This document shows, piece after piece, positions 20,730 to 30,076 of a stretch of DNA of 64,000 nucleotides. The DNA is taken from NCBI GenBank assembly GCA_001839685.1, contig MLAK01000660.1, positions 104,951 to 168,950 on the forward strand, given 5' to 3'. This DNA is from Tritrichomonas foetus. Its lineage: Eukaryota > Parabasalia > Tritrichomonadida > Tritrichomonadidae. Position 1 is the first letter of the stretch. Each line of letters starts with the position of its first letter. Position numbers and translations under genes: made by a program. The notes beneath the pieces are model-generated. The model did not search any database and was not told where the DNA came from. It worked only from the letters and a program-made list of their open reading frames with translations.

Positions 20730-22989
20730 TTAAATAATTAATTTAACTAAAAGTTCATCAAAAGTTGGGCGATTATTTGGATCAAAAGATATGCAAGAGC
20801 GAATAATCGATTCATAAAATTCATTGATTTCTGATGGTATGTGTATTTTTTTTTCCTTGAATAATATCGATAATTGGAATATGAGGCATTTGTCCATTTG
20901 TGAGCATAAATAACAACAAAATTCCAAAAGAATAAACGTCAACCTTGTTGGTATAATGAGTATCATTATTATGTTGTTCAGGTGACATATATACAGGTGT
21001 TCCTATAAAACTTGTGTGTGTGTTTTCACTAGATAAAGTAGATATTCCAAAATCACAAATTTTAACATGTTTTTCATGATCAAGTAAAATATTTTCTGGT
21101 TTCAAATCTCGATGGATCAGGCCGCATTGATGAATATATTTCATTCCTGAACAAATTTCATATATTATCCTTGTTTTTTCTTCATTGTTCAATTTTTTGT
21201 TCATTTTCTTTAAGTTTGATGGGCAATATTCAAGGAGAATTGAAGGCTGGTGATTTTCATCACCATAACAAATGCCATACGTTTTCACTATGTTTGGATG
21301 TGATATTTTACTCATAATTTCAAATTCATTCATAAATCGTCGAACTTTATCATAATCATATTTTCTAAAATTACCATGATCATTGTCATCGTCATCATCA
21401 TCATATTCTTCATCATTATAACCAATATAAAGAATTTTCAACGCATAAAATTTTTGGCATGAGACTTTCATTACTTTTGATGACCCTCCCCTTCCAATGA
21501 ATTTGGAAATTGGGAAATTATCAATGTCTTCTTGTGACATAATATCAAATTTGGTTAATTTAGATTTTTCTTTTCGCAGATTATTTATTTCATTTACTTT
21601 TTGGAGATTCTCCATTTTTTGATTTTGTTTCTCTAATTGGTTATTTAAAACTTCAATCTTGTTGTTGATATTTACAATTTCAATATCTTTTGCTTTAACA
21701 ATTTCCTCCATTTCCGAAAATTTCCCAAGTTTTTCTCGAAGAGAATGATTATCTTGGTCAAGTATACTGATTTGTTGTAATGAGGATGAAAGCTTTTCTT
21801 TGAGCATTTCTATTTCTTTTTCATGTAAAATTGATTCAGAATGTGATCGATTATTTTGATTGTCTGGTATTTCAGACATTTTTTCTACTTCTATCACTGA
21901 ATCTACAATTTTTTTGTTATCATTTGAAGCATCTTTATTCTCTATTGGATTTTGAATTGCCTTTTCAATAAAAACTTTTTCCTGTAGTATGGAAGGTAAA
22001 TTCCTCGTTAGGACAAAAGAAAAACGGTCACTACTATGAACTTCAAAAGCTCCTTTGATTAGTTTTGACATAGGACCCTCTCCATCACCAAGCATGGTTT
22101 GTCCATATTTCCTTTTCCCAAACCCCCAAACATGACCTTCTGAATCAACAAGGATAGAATAACCTACTCCAACAGCAATATCTACAATTTTTACATCTCC
22201 AGGTATCGTTAAAGGGACAAAACTTTCATACCTGATAGTTTTATCAGCCATTCCAAGTTCACCATGATCATTTAATCCCCACCCATATAATTTATTATCA
22301 GTGGAAAGAGCTAGGACATGATGGAGGATTCCGGCAACTTTTTTAATATTCACACCTTGAAGTATTTTAATAGGTTGAAAAGTTTCACTTTCCTTGCCTT
22401 TTTGACGATTTCTAATACTGTCCATTGATAATGTCAAAGTTTCACCTCTAGAAGTAATCAATATTACAAAATTATGAAGTGATAAAATCTGTTTTGGAGG
22501 GCCATATAAAAAAGTTTCATATTTCTGAACATGTGTACCACCTCTCAAATCAACCCAGTAAACTGCTCCGCTTTCACCAACAACCCATGGATCGTAAAAT
22601 CCATATAGTCCTATCGCTGGCTCATCTATATTTAACTCTATAAACGCTTTTCGGTGCACAATATTTGGTGCAATGATTACTTTTTTTTGTGCCGTGAGAA
22701 AAAGTGTGAATTTATAACCACATTTCACATTAATAATTTTTGGTAATATGCTAATTTTTGTTGGCACTTTTTCCTGTTTAAATGTTTCACCCATCCCAAA
22801 GTACCCTGTTCCCCATTGGAAAACTGATCCATCTTGATAGAGAACAACACAACATGAGGATCCTAAAGAAACACGCACAATATTTTCTGTTTTAAGATTC
22901 TCGACAGGGGCTGGTGTTTTATTATCTCCATTACGACCGAGTTGATTGAAATTGTTTATTCCTGCTGATAGAATTACAATGTTTGCCAT
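20730..22989 (-). CDS. RCC1-repeat / coiled-coil / Ser-Thr kinase fusion, frameshifted near its 3' end
   Basis: The first 722 residues are read in one frame. Residues about 1-340 form RCC1-type repeats (GWGLNDHGELGMADKT, GFGKRKYGQTM), about 375-475 a coiled coil, and from about 490 a kinase domain: IGRGGSSKV, YALKIL, HRDLKPENILL, DFGIST, GTPVYMSPEQ. An acidic insert (DDDDDDNDHG) lies between the VAIK-type lysine and helix C. The frame breaks at a run of nine T on the + strand (20846-20854). Beyond it, the missing last kinase part (SFDPNNRPTFDELL) continues in another frame to a stop at 20730-20732. One base fewer in the run would restore a complete kinase, so a sequencing error or recent mutation is likely. 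NEK8/NEK9 also join kinase and RCC1, but in the reverse order. Confidence 0.85.
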
Positions 22990-23299
22990 TTTCGAAATTG
23001 ATGTCCAAAATCAAGGAATTCAATTTTTGAAAGCAAATTGAAATGACGTATTCAATTTGATCAAAACATATTTTAATTGAATATGATTTTTTTTTGGCTG
23101 TGATTTCATCGTTCATTTGATAACTATCACAATGTTTCCTGGGTAACTTGATGTTACTAACTTCAATCGAAAATGATAGACAGAGTGAACTTCTCTTTGC
23201 ACCATTGAGATAAAATGATTATGTATACCAGACCATTTATAGTGTCACTTTTCGAGATTGTAAAAAGTGAGGGCAATTTTTTTAACCGTTCCGAAAGAA
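22990..23299. promoter_or_regulatory. Head-to-head intergenic region (shared promoter zone)
   Basis: These 310 bp separate the divergent RCC1-kinase (-) and ankyrin (+) genes and must hold both promoters. A TCACT initiator-like motif (23244-23248) lies about 54 bases before the ankyrin ATG. No other element was recognised. Confidence 0.45.
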
Positions 23300-25672
23300 A
23301 TGGAATTAGAGGGAATATCACAGTTTAGCAAAGATATTGAAATCCTCAAAAATCTTCAAAGGAAAATGATTACAATACTTTCGTTTGATGAATCTACGTC
23401 AAATCAAATCCCCGAACTTTTTCATCTTTTTGAAAAAATCTCTATTTCTAAATGTTTTTCCATTTATGAAGCATTCCTTCACATTTTTGTTCATCTTTCA
23501 ATTTATTTCAATTTCCAAGAAATAGATGAAGAAATCATTTCAAAAAGGCAAGAAATCTTTTTTACTATTTTAAAGGAATTAATATTGAAGCATTCATTGA
23601 CAACTTCATTTCATCAATTAACATTATTTTACATTTTTAAATTAAACAAGCATTTCTTACTTTTCCTTTGTCACGAAGGAGTTTTGGATATTTCATTTCT
23701 GACTAAAAAAATATCCCAATATGAAAATAAAAATCTCTTTCTTTTTTTTATTCCAGAAATCAAAAAATGGAATTCCAAAAAGTATGAAAAACTAAAGAAC
23801 CAGTTTAAATTAACTGATGAAGATATTAATAAGTTTTATAATCAATCAGAGGGTGAAAAAGAAGAAGAAAATGAATTTGGAATTCGAAGAAAAATTCATT
23901 CAGAAGAAGAAATCGCAAAAATTATACAATCTGATGATATTAATCATTTCATCGATTTTGTTTCAAAAGTAGACAATTTTGATCTTAATTCAAAAATTCA
24001 GCCATCATTTTTCGAAAATAATCCAGATATAAACGTTGAAGAAGAAGGAATTAGTCTTCTTGAATATTCGATGGCATTTGGTTCAATTAATATTTTTCGC
24101 TATCTTTGGTTAAACAAGGTTGAATATTCAACAGAATCAATGAAATATTGTATTATTGGAAATAACTATGAAATTATTCGTATTTTTGAAGAAGAAATAA
24201 AAATTTTATTTGACAAAAATTGTTATTTTACATGTATTGAATATTATCATCCAGAGATAGTAGAATATTTTTCAAATTTTAATCTTTCGGAAGAAATGAA
24301 CGATTTACCACTTTCATCAATCATTGAAATATTTAATCAAACTACTAATATTGAAATACTTGGTGAAATTTTTAAAAACAAAGACATTTCTCAAATTTCT
24401 CAAATTGAAAAGCATCGATATTTTTCATTACCAAAACGTCTTACTATGACTTTTGATATCAATACAATTTTTGCTGGTATTTTGAATCTTCCTCGATTTT
24501 ATTTTTTCTACTGTTTTCTTTTTCAACAGCCAAATCTAGATATTAATACGAAAGATATATTTATATTACTTTTATTAATCATTCTTTTCTTTCTTTACAA
24601 AGGAATTTTTAATCAATATTCACGAAACATTACTTCATACAGCATGTTGTGATGGTATTTATGAAATTATTGAGCTCTTATTGAAACAAACAAATATTGA
24701 TATTAATTCGAAAAATGATATTTTACTATTTAAATTCATAATTAATTTCGATTTTTCAATTGGAATTTCTGATTGGTCTTCATTTGACATCACTTTATAT
24801 AGCATGTCTTAATGAATACTATGAAATTGTTTAACTTTTGTTAAAACAAACCAATATTGATCTGAATCCCAAAGATGATGCTTTTATTTTTCAATTCATT
24901 GTTATTTTTGGTTTCTCAAATGGAATTTTTGATTGATTTTTAAGAAAAACCATTTTATATAGCATGTTTACATGGTCGTTATGAAATTGTTGAACTTTTG
25001 TTGAAACAACCAAATATTGATATTAATTCACAGAATGATATTTTCAATTTTTTCATTCATTATTTTTTTCGATATTTCAAATGGAATTTTCAGCTAATTT
25101 TCATTGGTCATCAATTTATATGGCATGCTCTCAAGGCCATTATGAAATCGTTGAACTTTTGCTGAAACAAACAAATATTGATGTAAATCCACAAGATGAT
25201 ATTTTTATTTTGCATTTATAATTATTTTTTATTTTTCAGATGAAATCTTTGATTGGTTTTTACGAAACACCACTCTATAAAGCATGCTCCAAAGGCCATT
25301 ATGAAATCGTTGAACTTTTATTGAAACAAAAGAATATTGATATTAATTTGCAAAATACCATTTTTACTTTCCAATTCATTATTATTTTCTATTTTTCAAT
25401 TGGAATTTTTAACTGTTTTTTAAGAAACACCACTTCATGAAGCATGCTCCAAAGGCCATTATGAAATTGTTGAACTTTTGCTGAAACAAACAAATATTGA
25501 TGTAAATCCACAAGATGATATTTTTATTTTGCATTTATAATTATTTTTTATTTTTCAGATGAAATCTTTGATTGGTTTTTAAGAAACACCATATGATATT
25601 GCAGTATCAAAAGAATATTTTAACATAAGTGAACTGTTGCAATGTGTGTCACAAAACAACAAGGACACATGA
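23300..25672 (+). CDS. DUF3447/ankyrin-repeat protein with an insert between every repeat
   Basis: Residues 1 to about 415 from this ATG (MELEGISQ; an upstream GTG is unlikely to be used) read as the N-terminal region of trichomonad ankyrin proteins. A DUF3447-like segment is recognisable around SLLEYSMAFGSINIFRYLWL. The single frame ends at 24652, but ankyrin coding continues in modules of exactly 96 nt: 24624-24719, 24784-24879, 24944-25039, 25105-25200, 25264-25359 and 25424-25519, then a final part from 25583 to TGA at 25670-25672. Each module begins around ETPLY.AC and ends around NIDIN..ND. Between them lie T-rich inserts of 63-67 nt. The second module has TAA at 24832-24834 where its sisters have GAA. 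It may be a gene with unusual introns or a decaying pseudogene. Confidence 0.6.
24557..25582 (+). repeat. Seven T-rich inserts separating ankyrin modules
   Basis: Inserts lie at 24557-24623, 24720-24783, 24880-24943, 25040-25104, 25201-25263, 25360-25423 and 25520-25582 (67, 64, 64, 65, 63, 64, 63 nt). Most start ATTTT after the Asp codon, carry TTTTTCAA.TGGAATTT in the middle, and end near GATTGGTTTTTAA. The fifth and seventh differ in one base. There is no GTATGT start and no ACTAACACACAG end, the signals of known trichomonad introns. Confidence 0.85.
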
Positions 25673-26232
25673 AATCAAATTTACTAAAACAAGAGATAAA
25701 TCATTTAAAAAAGATACTAAATCTAACTCATTTTTTATATATGATTCTACACTTTTTTCATCTATTAATTCTTTTAACACAGTATCTGATTTTTCAGAAG
25801 AAGATAAATGTGCTATTTAATGATATCATTTTTCTCCAAATATCTCACTTCACCACTTTTGCCCCTCAGCACTTTTTTATCTTTCAAAGTGACCGTTTTT
25901 GTCTCTCAGCGGCGCATAATGTTGTTCTTTTTTAATTTGTCGTTATTTATATAGCTTATGCTCATGATTTTTTCAAACAATTATTTCGACGAAAGATTCG
26001 TCAAGAAAATTTTCCGGAATGATAATTGGTCGGATTATTTAGGAAAAACGTGTATTATTCAAAAAGTAAATCAATCTTTTCAAAATTGTGGAGATATCGT
26101 AAAGATAAAATGTCATTTGACCTATGCCGAAATAATTTGGTTAAACGTCTTTCAAAAATTTAAATGATTATTTAATAAATTAAATAGAAAAATTTTCCAA
26201 TAAATTTACTTCATTTTTTCCTTTATTTTTCG
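25673..26232. other. Intergenic, nothing firm
   Basis: About 560 bp. Small open frames at 25629-25820 and 25958-26167 lack domain content. A TCATT initiator-like motif lies at 26211-26215. Confidence 0.55.
26211..26215 (+). promoter_or_regulatory. Initiator-like TCATT before the UBFD1-like gene
   Basis: It matches the trichomonad initiator consensus TCA[C/T][A/T]. Its A lies 20 bases before the ATG, within the usual short leader length of these organisms. Confidence 0.5.
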
Positions 26233-26868
26233 ATGCAATTAAATCTAAGGTACAACAGTTCAACACATCCAATTAATCTTCCACCCGATGCTAATGTAGC
26301 AGTTTTACAAGAGGCAATCCTCAATTTACTCAGCATTCCAATCGAAGCCCAAAAAATCATTTTCAGAGGAAAGCCACTTACTCAGACCAACCAAGAACTT
26401 TCTTCTTTCAAAATTTCGAATGGTGCTAAGCTTCTACTCTTAGCATCTCAACCGCCGTCATCGAATTCAAAACATTTAAGTCCTCAGAAAAATGTCCATT
26501 TTAATGGATTTCCGCAGTTTAATCAATTACCCGAACTAGATCAAGAAATTTTAGCGGCAGGACCACCCGAAGGCACAATGAAAAATTATATTGCTGAAGT
26601 GACTGTTTTTCCAAAGACACCTTTCGTTGTAAAAACTAGCAAAGGCGTTGCAAAGATGCAAATAGAAACAGAAGCTTTGTTCTTCCAATATGATGATGGA
26701 GGCTACGATAGAATTTTCTATAGTGATGTGAAAAATTACAATTTTGCACAGCTAAAGAAAGATGACTATCTTCACTTGCGTCTCTCGATGCAGAATGAGA
26801 AGGAAATCATATATTTCTTGCCGTGCCAATACGCAGGCGCTTTCCAAAACTTGTTCAGGAGGTATTAA
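26233..26868 (+). CDS. UBFD1-like protein (ubiquitin-like domain plus C-terminal beta domain)
   Basis: The product is 211 residues. Residues 1 to about 75 form a ubiquitin-like fold: hydrophobic strands, KIIFRGKPL at the position of ubiquitin's LIFAGKQL, then ISNGAKLLLLAS. After a short linker, residues about 95-211 form a second domain ending in YFLPCQYAGAFQNLF. This resembles the C-terminal region of ubiquitin family domain containing protein 1 (UBFD1), which ends in a similar aromatic WVPTQY-type segment. The linker motif ILAAGPPEGTMK also corresponds to a UBFD1 segment. In animals UBFD1 is a poorly understood ubiquitin-pathway/NF-kB modulator. The UBL part is secure; the family name is a moderate inference from domain order. 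Confidence 0.75.
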   Translation: MQLNLRYNSSTHPINLPPDANVAVLQEAILNLLSIPIEAQKIIFRGKPLTQTNQELSSFKISNGAKLLLLASQPPSSNSKHLSPQKNVHFNGFPQFNQLPELDQEILAAGPPEGTMKNYIAEVTVFPKTPFVVKTSKGVAKMQIETEALFFQYDDGGYDRIFYSDVKNYNFAQLKKDDYLHLRLSMQNEKEIIYFLPCQYAGAFQNLFRRY

Positions 26869-26992
26869 TTAATTCATAAATTCTATCATGTCATAGTAAA
26901 ATATATTCGAAATAGTTATTTTTAAAATTCTATAGTGACTCACTATTAGTAAATTTTCAAAATTGATAATCTATTCATAATGAAAGTGTGAC

Positions 26993-27061
26993 CAGTATTA
27001 CCGTGAACATTTAAGGTCAAATAAAAAGTCAAATTGACGAAAAGTGTTCACGGTAAAACTG
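26993..27061. repeat. 17-bp inverted repeat around a 35-bp loop
   Basis: CAGTATTACCGTGAACA at 26993-27009 pairs with TGTTCACGGTAAAACTG at 27045-27061: 16 of 17 positions complementary, with a perfect 12-bp core. The loop contains GTCAAATTGAC, itself a small palindrome. Its GC-rich core stands out from the AT-rich surroundings. It could be a structured RNA, a factor-binding palindrome or a mobile-element remnant. Confidence 0.8.
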
Positions 27062-27837
27062 TTTGTATATTTGTGGAGGACTTATTTCCAATAAGATATG
27101 CTTTTTGATAGAAAAATGGGTAAAAGTGATGTGTTTGTAGGTCCCTTCAACTCATTCGGTCACTGGATGAGGCGCTGGAGCGTGAATTTGAAACCATTAG
27201 ATTATTTCCACTTTTGGCCTCTATTTGACCTTTCACTTCACAATTACAAAAATAATCGGAAATGTATTTCTGCCGATTTCAGCCCACTTTCGATTGGAAT
27301 TAATTATCTGATCAGACAAAAACTGAAATGAATTTACTCTTGAGGAATATTGCTTTATTATCTCTGAATTATGAAATTCTCAAATTGTTATCCAAACGGT
27401 GTGAAAAGTCGTACGAATAACTTTTTGTCAATTTTTTGAATCTCTTTTCAATTTTCTGAGTATCACACGAGAATCAATTATATCATTTTCTATCTATCAC
27501 GATTAGCTAATTTCTTCTTTGGGAATTGTTGAAATAATAGAGATTTATTCACATCACTTCACATATTTAGCATTTTTCATATTGAATAAAAAATTCTATT
27601 GTCATTTATAATTTTATTCAAATGTAGTTTTTATACTTTTTGATAGATTCTCAAAATATGAAATAAACTATTCAAATGCATCAACAAGTATATCAAAAAG
27701 TTCTTGATTTCATTTATAAAATTCGATCAATTAAATATTTCACTATTTTCATAAATTTGATTGCTATAAAATTTTCTCTAGAACTTTTTCAGTCCTCGCT
27801 TTTAAATTTATGCAAAAACAAAAAACTTTGAATTTTA

Positions 27838-27842
27838 TCATT
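27838..27842 (+). promoter_or_regulatory. Initiator-like TCATT before the adenosine deaminase gene
   Basis: It fits TCA[C/T][A/T]. The A lies 14 bases upstream of the ATG. Confidence 0.5.
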
Positions 27843-27853
27843 AATTTTCTCGA

Positions 27854-30076
27854 ATGACAAGTAATAAACTTACCCTCGATATTATTCGACAACTTCCTAA
27901 GGCAGAACTTCACTGCCACCTTGATGGTTTTGTTCGCCCCCAAACAGTTCTCGAACTTGCTGCTGAACAGAAAGTTAAATTGCCAACAACAGATCTCGAA
28001 GAATTGACAAACTTAATGACAGTTTCGCTTGATTGTCCAGACCTCCCAACATATTTGCAATGCTTTGATATTGTCAATATCGTCATGCAGCAGCCATATG
28101 CTATCACAAGAATTTTCTTCGAAGCCTGCCAAGATGCTGCAGCTGATGGTATTTCTTACATTGAGCTTCGATTTGCTCCAGCTTTACACACGAAAAACGG
28201 ACATTCATATTCGCAAATTCTCGAAGCCGCCATCGACGGTTGTGTTTTGGCTGAAGCACAACTTAACATCACCCCTCGCATTATTTGCTGTGCAATGAGA
28301 CAAATGTCGCCGGAAATTAATTCAGAAATTGCTGAAATCTGCTGGAGGTATCGTCATCGGTATGTTGTTGGATTTGACCTTGCTGGACCTGAATTTGGAT
28401 TTCCTCCACAAAAGCATGTTAAGGCCTTTCGCACAATCAGGCAAAAATCGTTAAGCGTTACAATTCATGCTGGTGAAGCGTTTGGTGCCGAATCAGTCAA
28501 TCTTGCTCTTGCTTGCTCGGCTCAAAGAATAGGACATGGAACGAGAGTGGTTGAGGACGAGCGAGTTCTAAATGAAGTAATCGATAGAAGAATCCCACTT
28601 GAAATCTGCATGTCATCAAATGTTCAAACAAAAGCTGTGAAAACTCTCGACGATCATCCAGTTAAGGCAATGTTCAATAAAGGTGTTCGTACATGTATCT
28701 GTACTGACAATCCAACTGTTTCAGGTGTTACTCTTTCTGGCGAATATTTAATTCTACAAGATAAATTCGATTTCACTATTCCAGAAATCATGAAAGTTAT
28801 TGATTATGGCTTCCGTGCTGCTTTCGTTCCAGAAGGAATGATTAAGAGACTTCGTGTTGAAGCATTCGTAAAAGCAATGCATGTCCTTCAAGAAAATAAC
28901 ATTGATATTTCTGGAATTATTGAATGTTCTGATTATTATGCCAGACTTGGTTTAACAGTTCCACCTAAATTCGTTCCACCTGTTCAAAATCCACCATTAA
29001 CACTTGCACTTCTTCAAGAATTACCAAAATGCGATTTGGATTGCAGATTCCTTGGATCTGTTCCACTTCCACTCCTCTTCAAGTTCTATCAAGAACTTCC
29101 TGATGAAGAAAAATCTAAACTTCCCAAATTCACAACATTAGAAGATATGAATCAATTTATTTTCAATGAAGATGAATCATTAATGCATACAAAGAGTAAA
29201 AATTTGGCTCTTGCACTTCTTCAAACTGAAGAAAATATTCGTGATGGTGTTAGAGGAATTCTTAATGATGCTTATGTTGATAAAGTTGTATATATGGAAT
29301 TCACATGCTGTCCAATTATTCACACAAAACATTTAACAGCTGATCAATTTATTGAATGTGTACTTGATGAAATTCACAAATTTACTGAAGGAAAGAATAT
29401 GGTAGTGAAAGTTGTTCTTAATTCTAATATTTCCAGACTTACTCCACTTCAAGTTCAAAGTGTTGCTGAATTATGTGTGAAATATCAAGGAAAAGGCGTT
29501 GTTGGATTTTCAACAACATCTGGAGAAATATCAGTTGATGATTTCCGCTATTATGAAAGTACATTTAATTATCTACGTGAAAACTTCGTTCCAATTACTA
29601 TTTTTGCAGGTGAAAACAACACAGATTCTGTAAATTGTGCTTTAGTTCGTGGTTTTGCACGACGAATTTCTGGTGGATTCAAGATTCCACAAAGTGAAAG
29701 CCTTTTGAATGATGTAACATCACATCATAATGCCATTCTTATTGGTGCATCATCCAGGAGAATGGAAAGGGCTGTTACAAACTGGCATAAATCACCAGCA
29801 AGATTCTTCTTTGACTTTGGTGTTCCAATCGCATTTTGTTCAATTCACCATACCTTTTATAACATGACAAGATCACAACAATTATTTGAACTTGCCCAAC
29901 AATCTGGATTTGATGCATTGAATATCATTTCTATTATAGATAATTCATTCGCATCAATGAACATGCACTACCAATTTGCTAATAAATACCAAGCAATGTT
30001 CCATGATGAATCTATTAAGATTCTCAAGCAAAATGGATACACTCGATTTATGAATGCGACATTCTTTAAGGAATAA
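27854..30076 (+). CDS. Adenosine deaminase with a second, catalytically degenerate ADA domain
   Basis: The product is 740 residues, twice the usual length of about 350. The N-terminal half is a canonical ADA barrel, converting adenosine to inosine in purine salvage: zinc motif HCHLDG (20-25), VVGFDLAGPE, HAGE (205-208), RIGHG (225-229) and TDNP (284-287, where many ADAs have TDDP). From about residue 380 the fold repeats: LLQELPKCDLDCRFLG parallels IRQLPKAELHCHLDG, VVGFSTTSGE parallels VVGFDLAGPE, and FAGENNTDSVNCAL parallels HAGEAFGAESVNLAL. The second copy has lost both zinc histidines and the HAGE histidine, so it should be inactive. A regulatory or dimer-mimicking role is inference. Trichomonads cannot make purines de novo, which fits the first domain. 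The stop overlaps TAAA. Confidence 0.93.
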   Translation: MTSNKLTLDIIRQLPKAELHCHLDGFVRPQTVLELAAEQKVKLPTTDLEELTNLMTVSLDCPDLPTYLQCFDIVNIVMQQPYAITRIFFEACQDAAADGISYIELRFAPALHTKNGHSYSQILEAAIDGCVLAEAQLNITPRIICCAMRQMSPEINSEIAEICWRYRHRYVVGFDLAGPEFGFPPQKHVKAFRTIRQKSLSVTIHAGEAFGAESVNLALACSAQRIGHGTRVVEDERVLNEVIDRRIPLEICMSSNVQTKAVKTLDDHPVKAMFNKGVRTCICTDNPTVSGVTLSGEYLILQDKFDFTIPEIMKVIDYGFRAAFVPEGMIKRLRVEAFVKAMHVLQENNIDISGIIECSDYYARLGLTVPPKFVPPVQNPPLTLALLQELPKCDLDCRFLGSVPLPLLFKFYQELPDEEKSKLPKFTTLEDMNQFIFNEDESLMHTKSKNLALALLQTEENIRDGVRGILNDAYVDKVVYMEFTCCPIIHTKHLTADQFIECVLDEIHKFTEGKNMVVKVVLNSNISRLTPLQVQSVAELCVKYQGKGVVGFSTTSGEISVDDFRYYESTFNYLRENFVPITIFAGENNTDSVNCALVRGFARRISGGFKIPQSESLLNDVTSHHNAILIGASSRRMERAVTNWHKSPARFFFDFGVPIAFCSIHHTFYNMTRSQQLFELAQQSGFDALNIISIIDNSFASMNMHYQFANKYQAMFHDESIKILKQNGYTRFMNATFFKE

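Larger units (their letters stand above)
26869..27853. other. Intergenic with a strong inverted repeat
   Basis: About 1 kb, A/T-rich. It holds the 17-bp inverted repeat at 26993-27061 (separate entry). A 77-codon ATG frame at 27098-27331 shows no domain. An initiator-like TCATT sits at 27838-27842. Confidence 0.55.

Noticed and set aside
24557..24623. AT-AC (U12-type) intron reading of the ankyrin inserts
   Set aside because: Only two of seven inserts start AT and end AC, and the strong U12 donor ATATCC is absent.
24720..25582. Inserts as in-frame hydrophobic segments between ankyrin repeats
   Set aside because: The hydrophobic reading (FQFIIIF-like) is a result of T-richness; most inserts are not multiples of three and stops follow in the next module.
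25629..25820. 63-codon frame after the ankyrin array
   Set aside because: It overlaps the likely ankyrin C-terminus in another frame; the ankyrin reading has better similarity to a normal repeat end.
27098..27331. 77-codon ATG frame
   Set aside because: No domain, no initiator motif, and composition equals the intergenic background.
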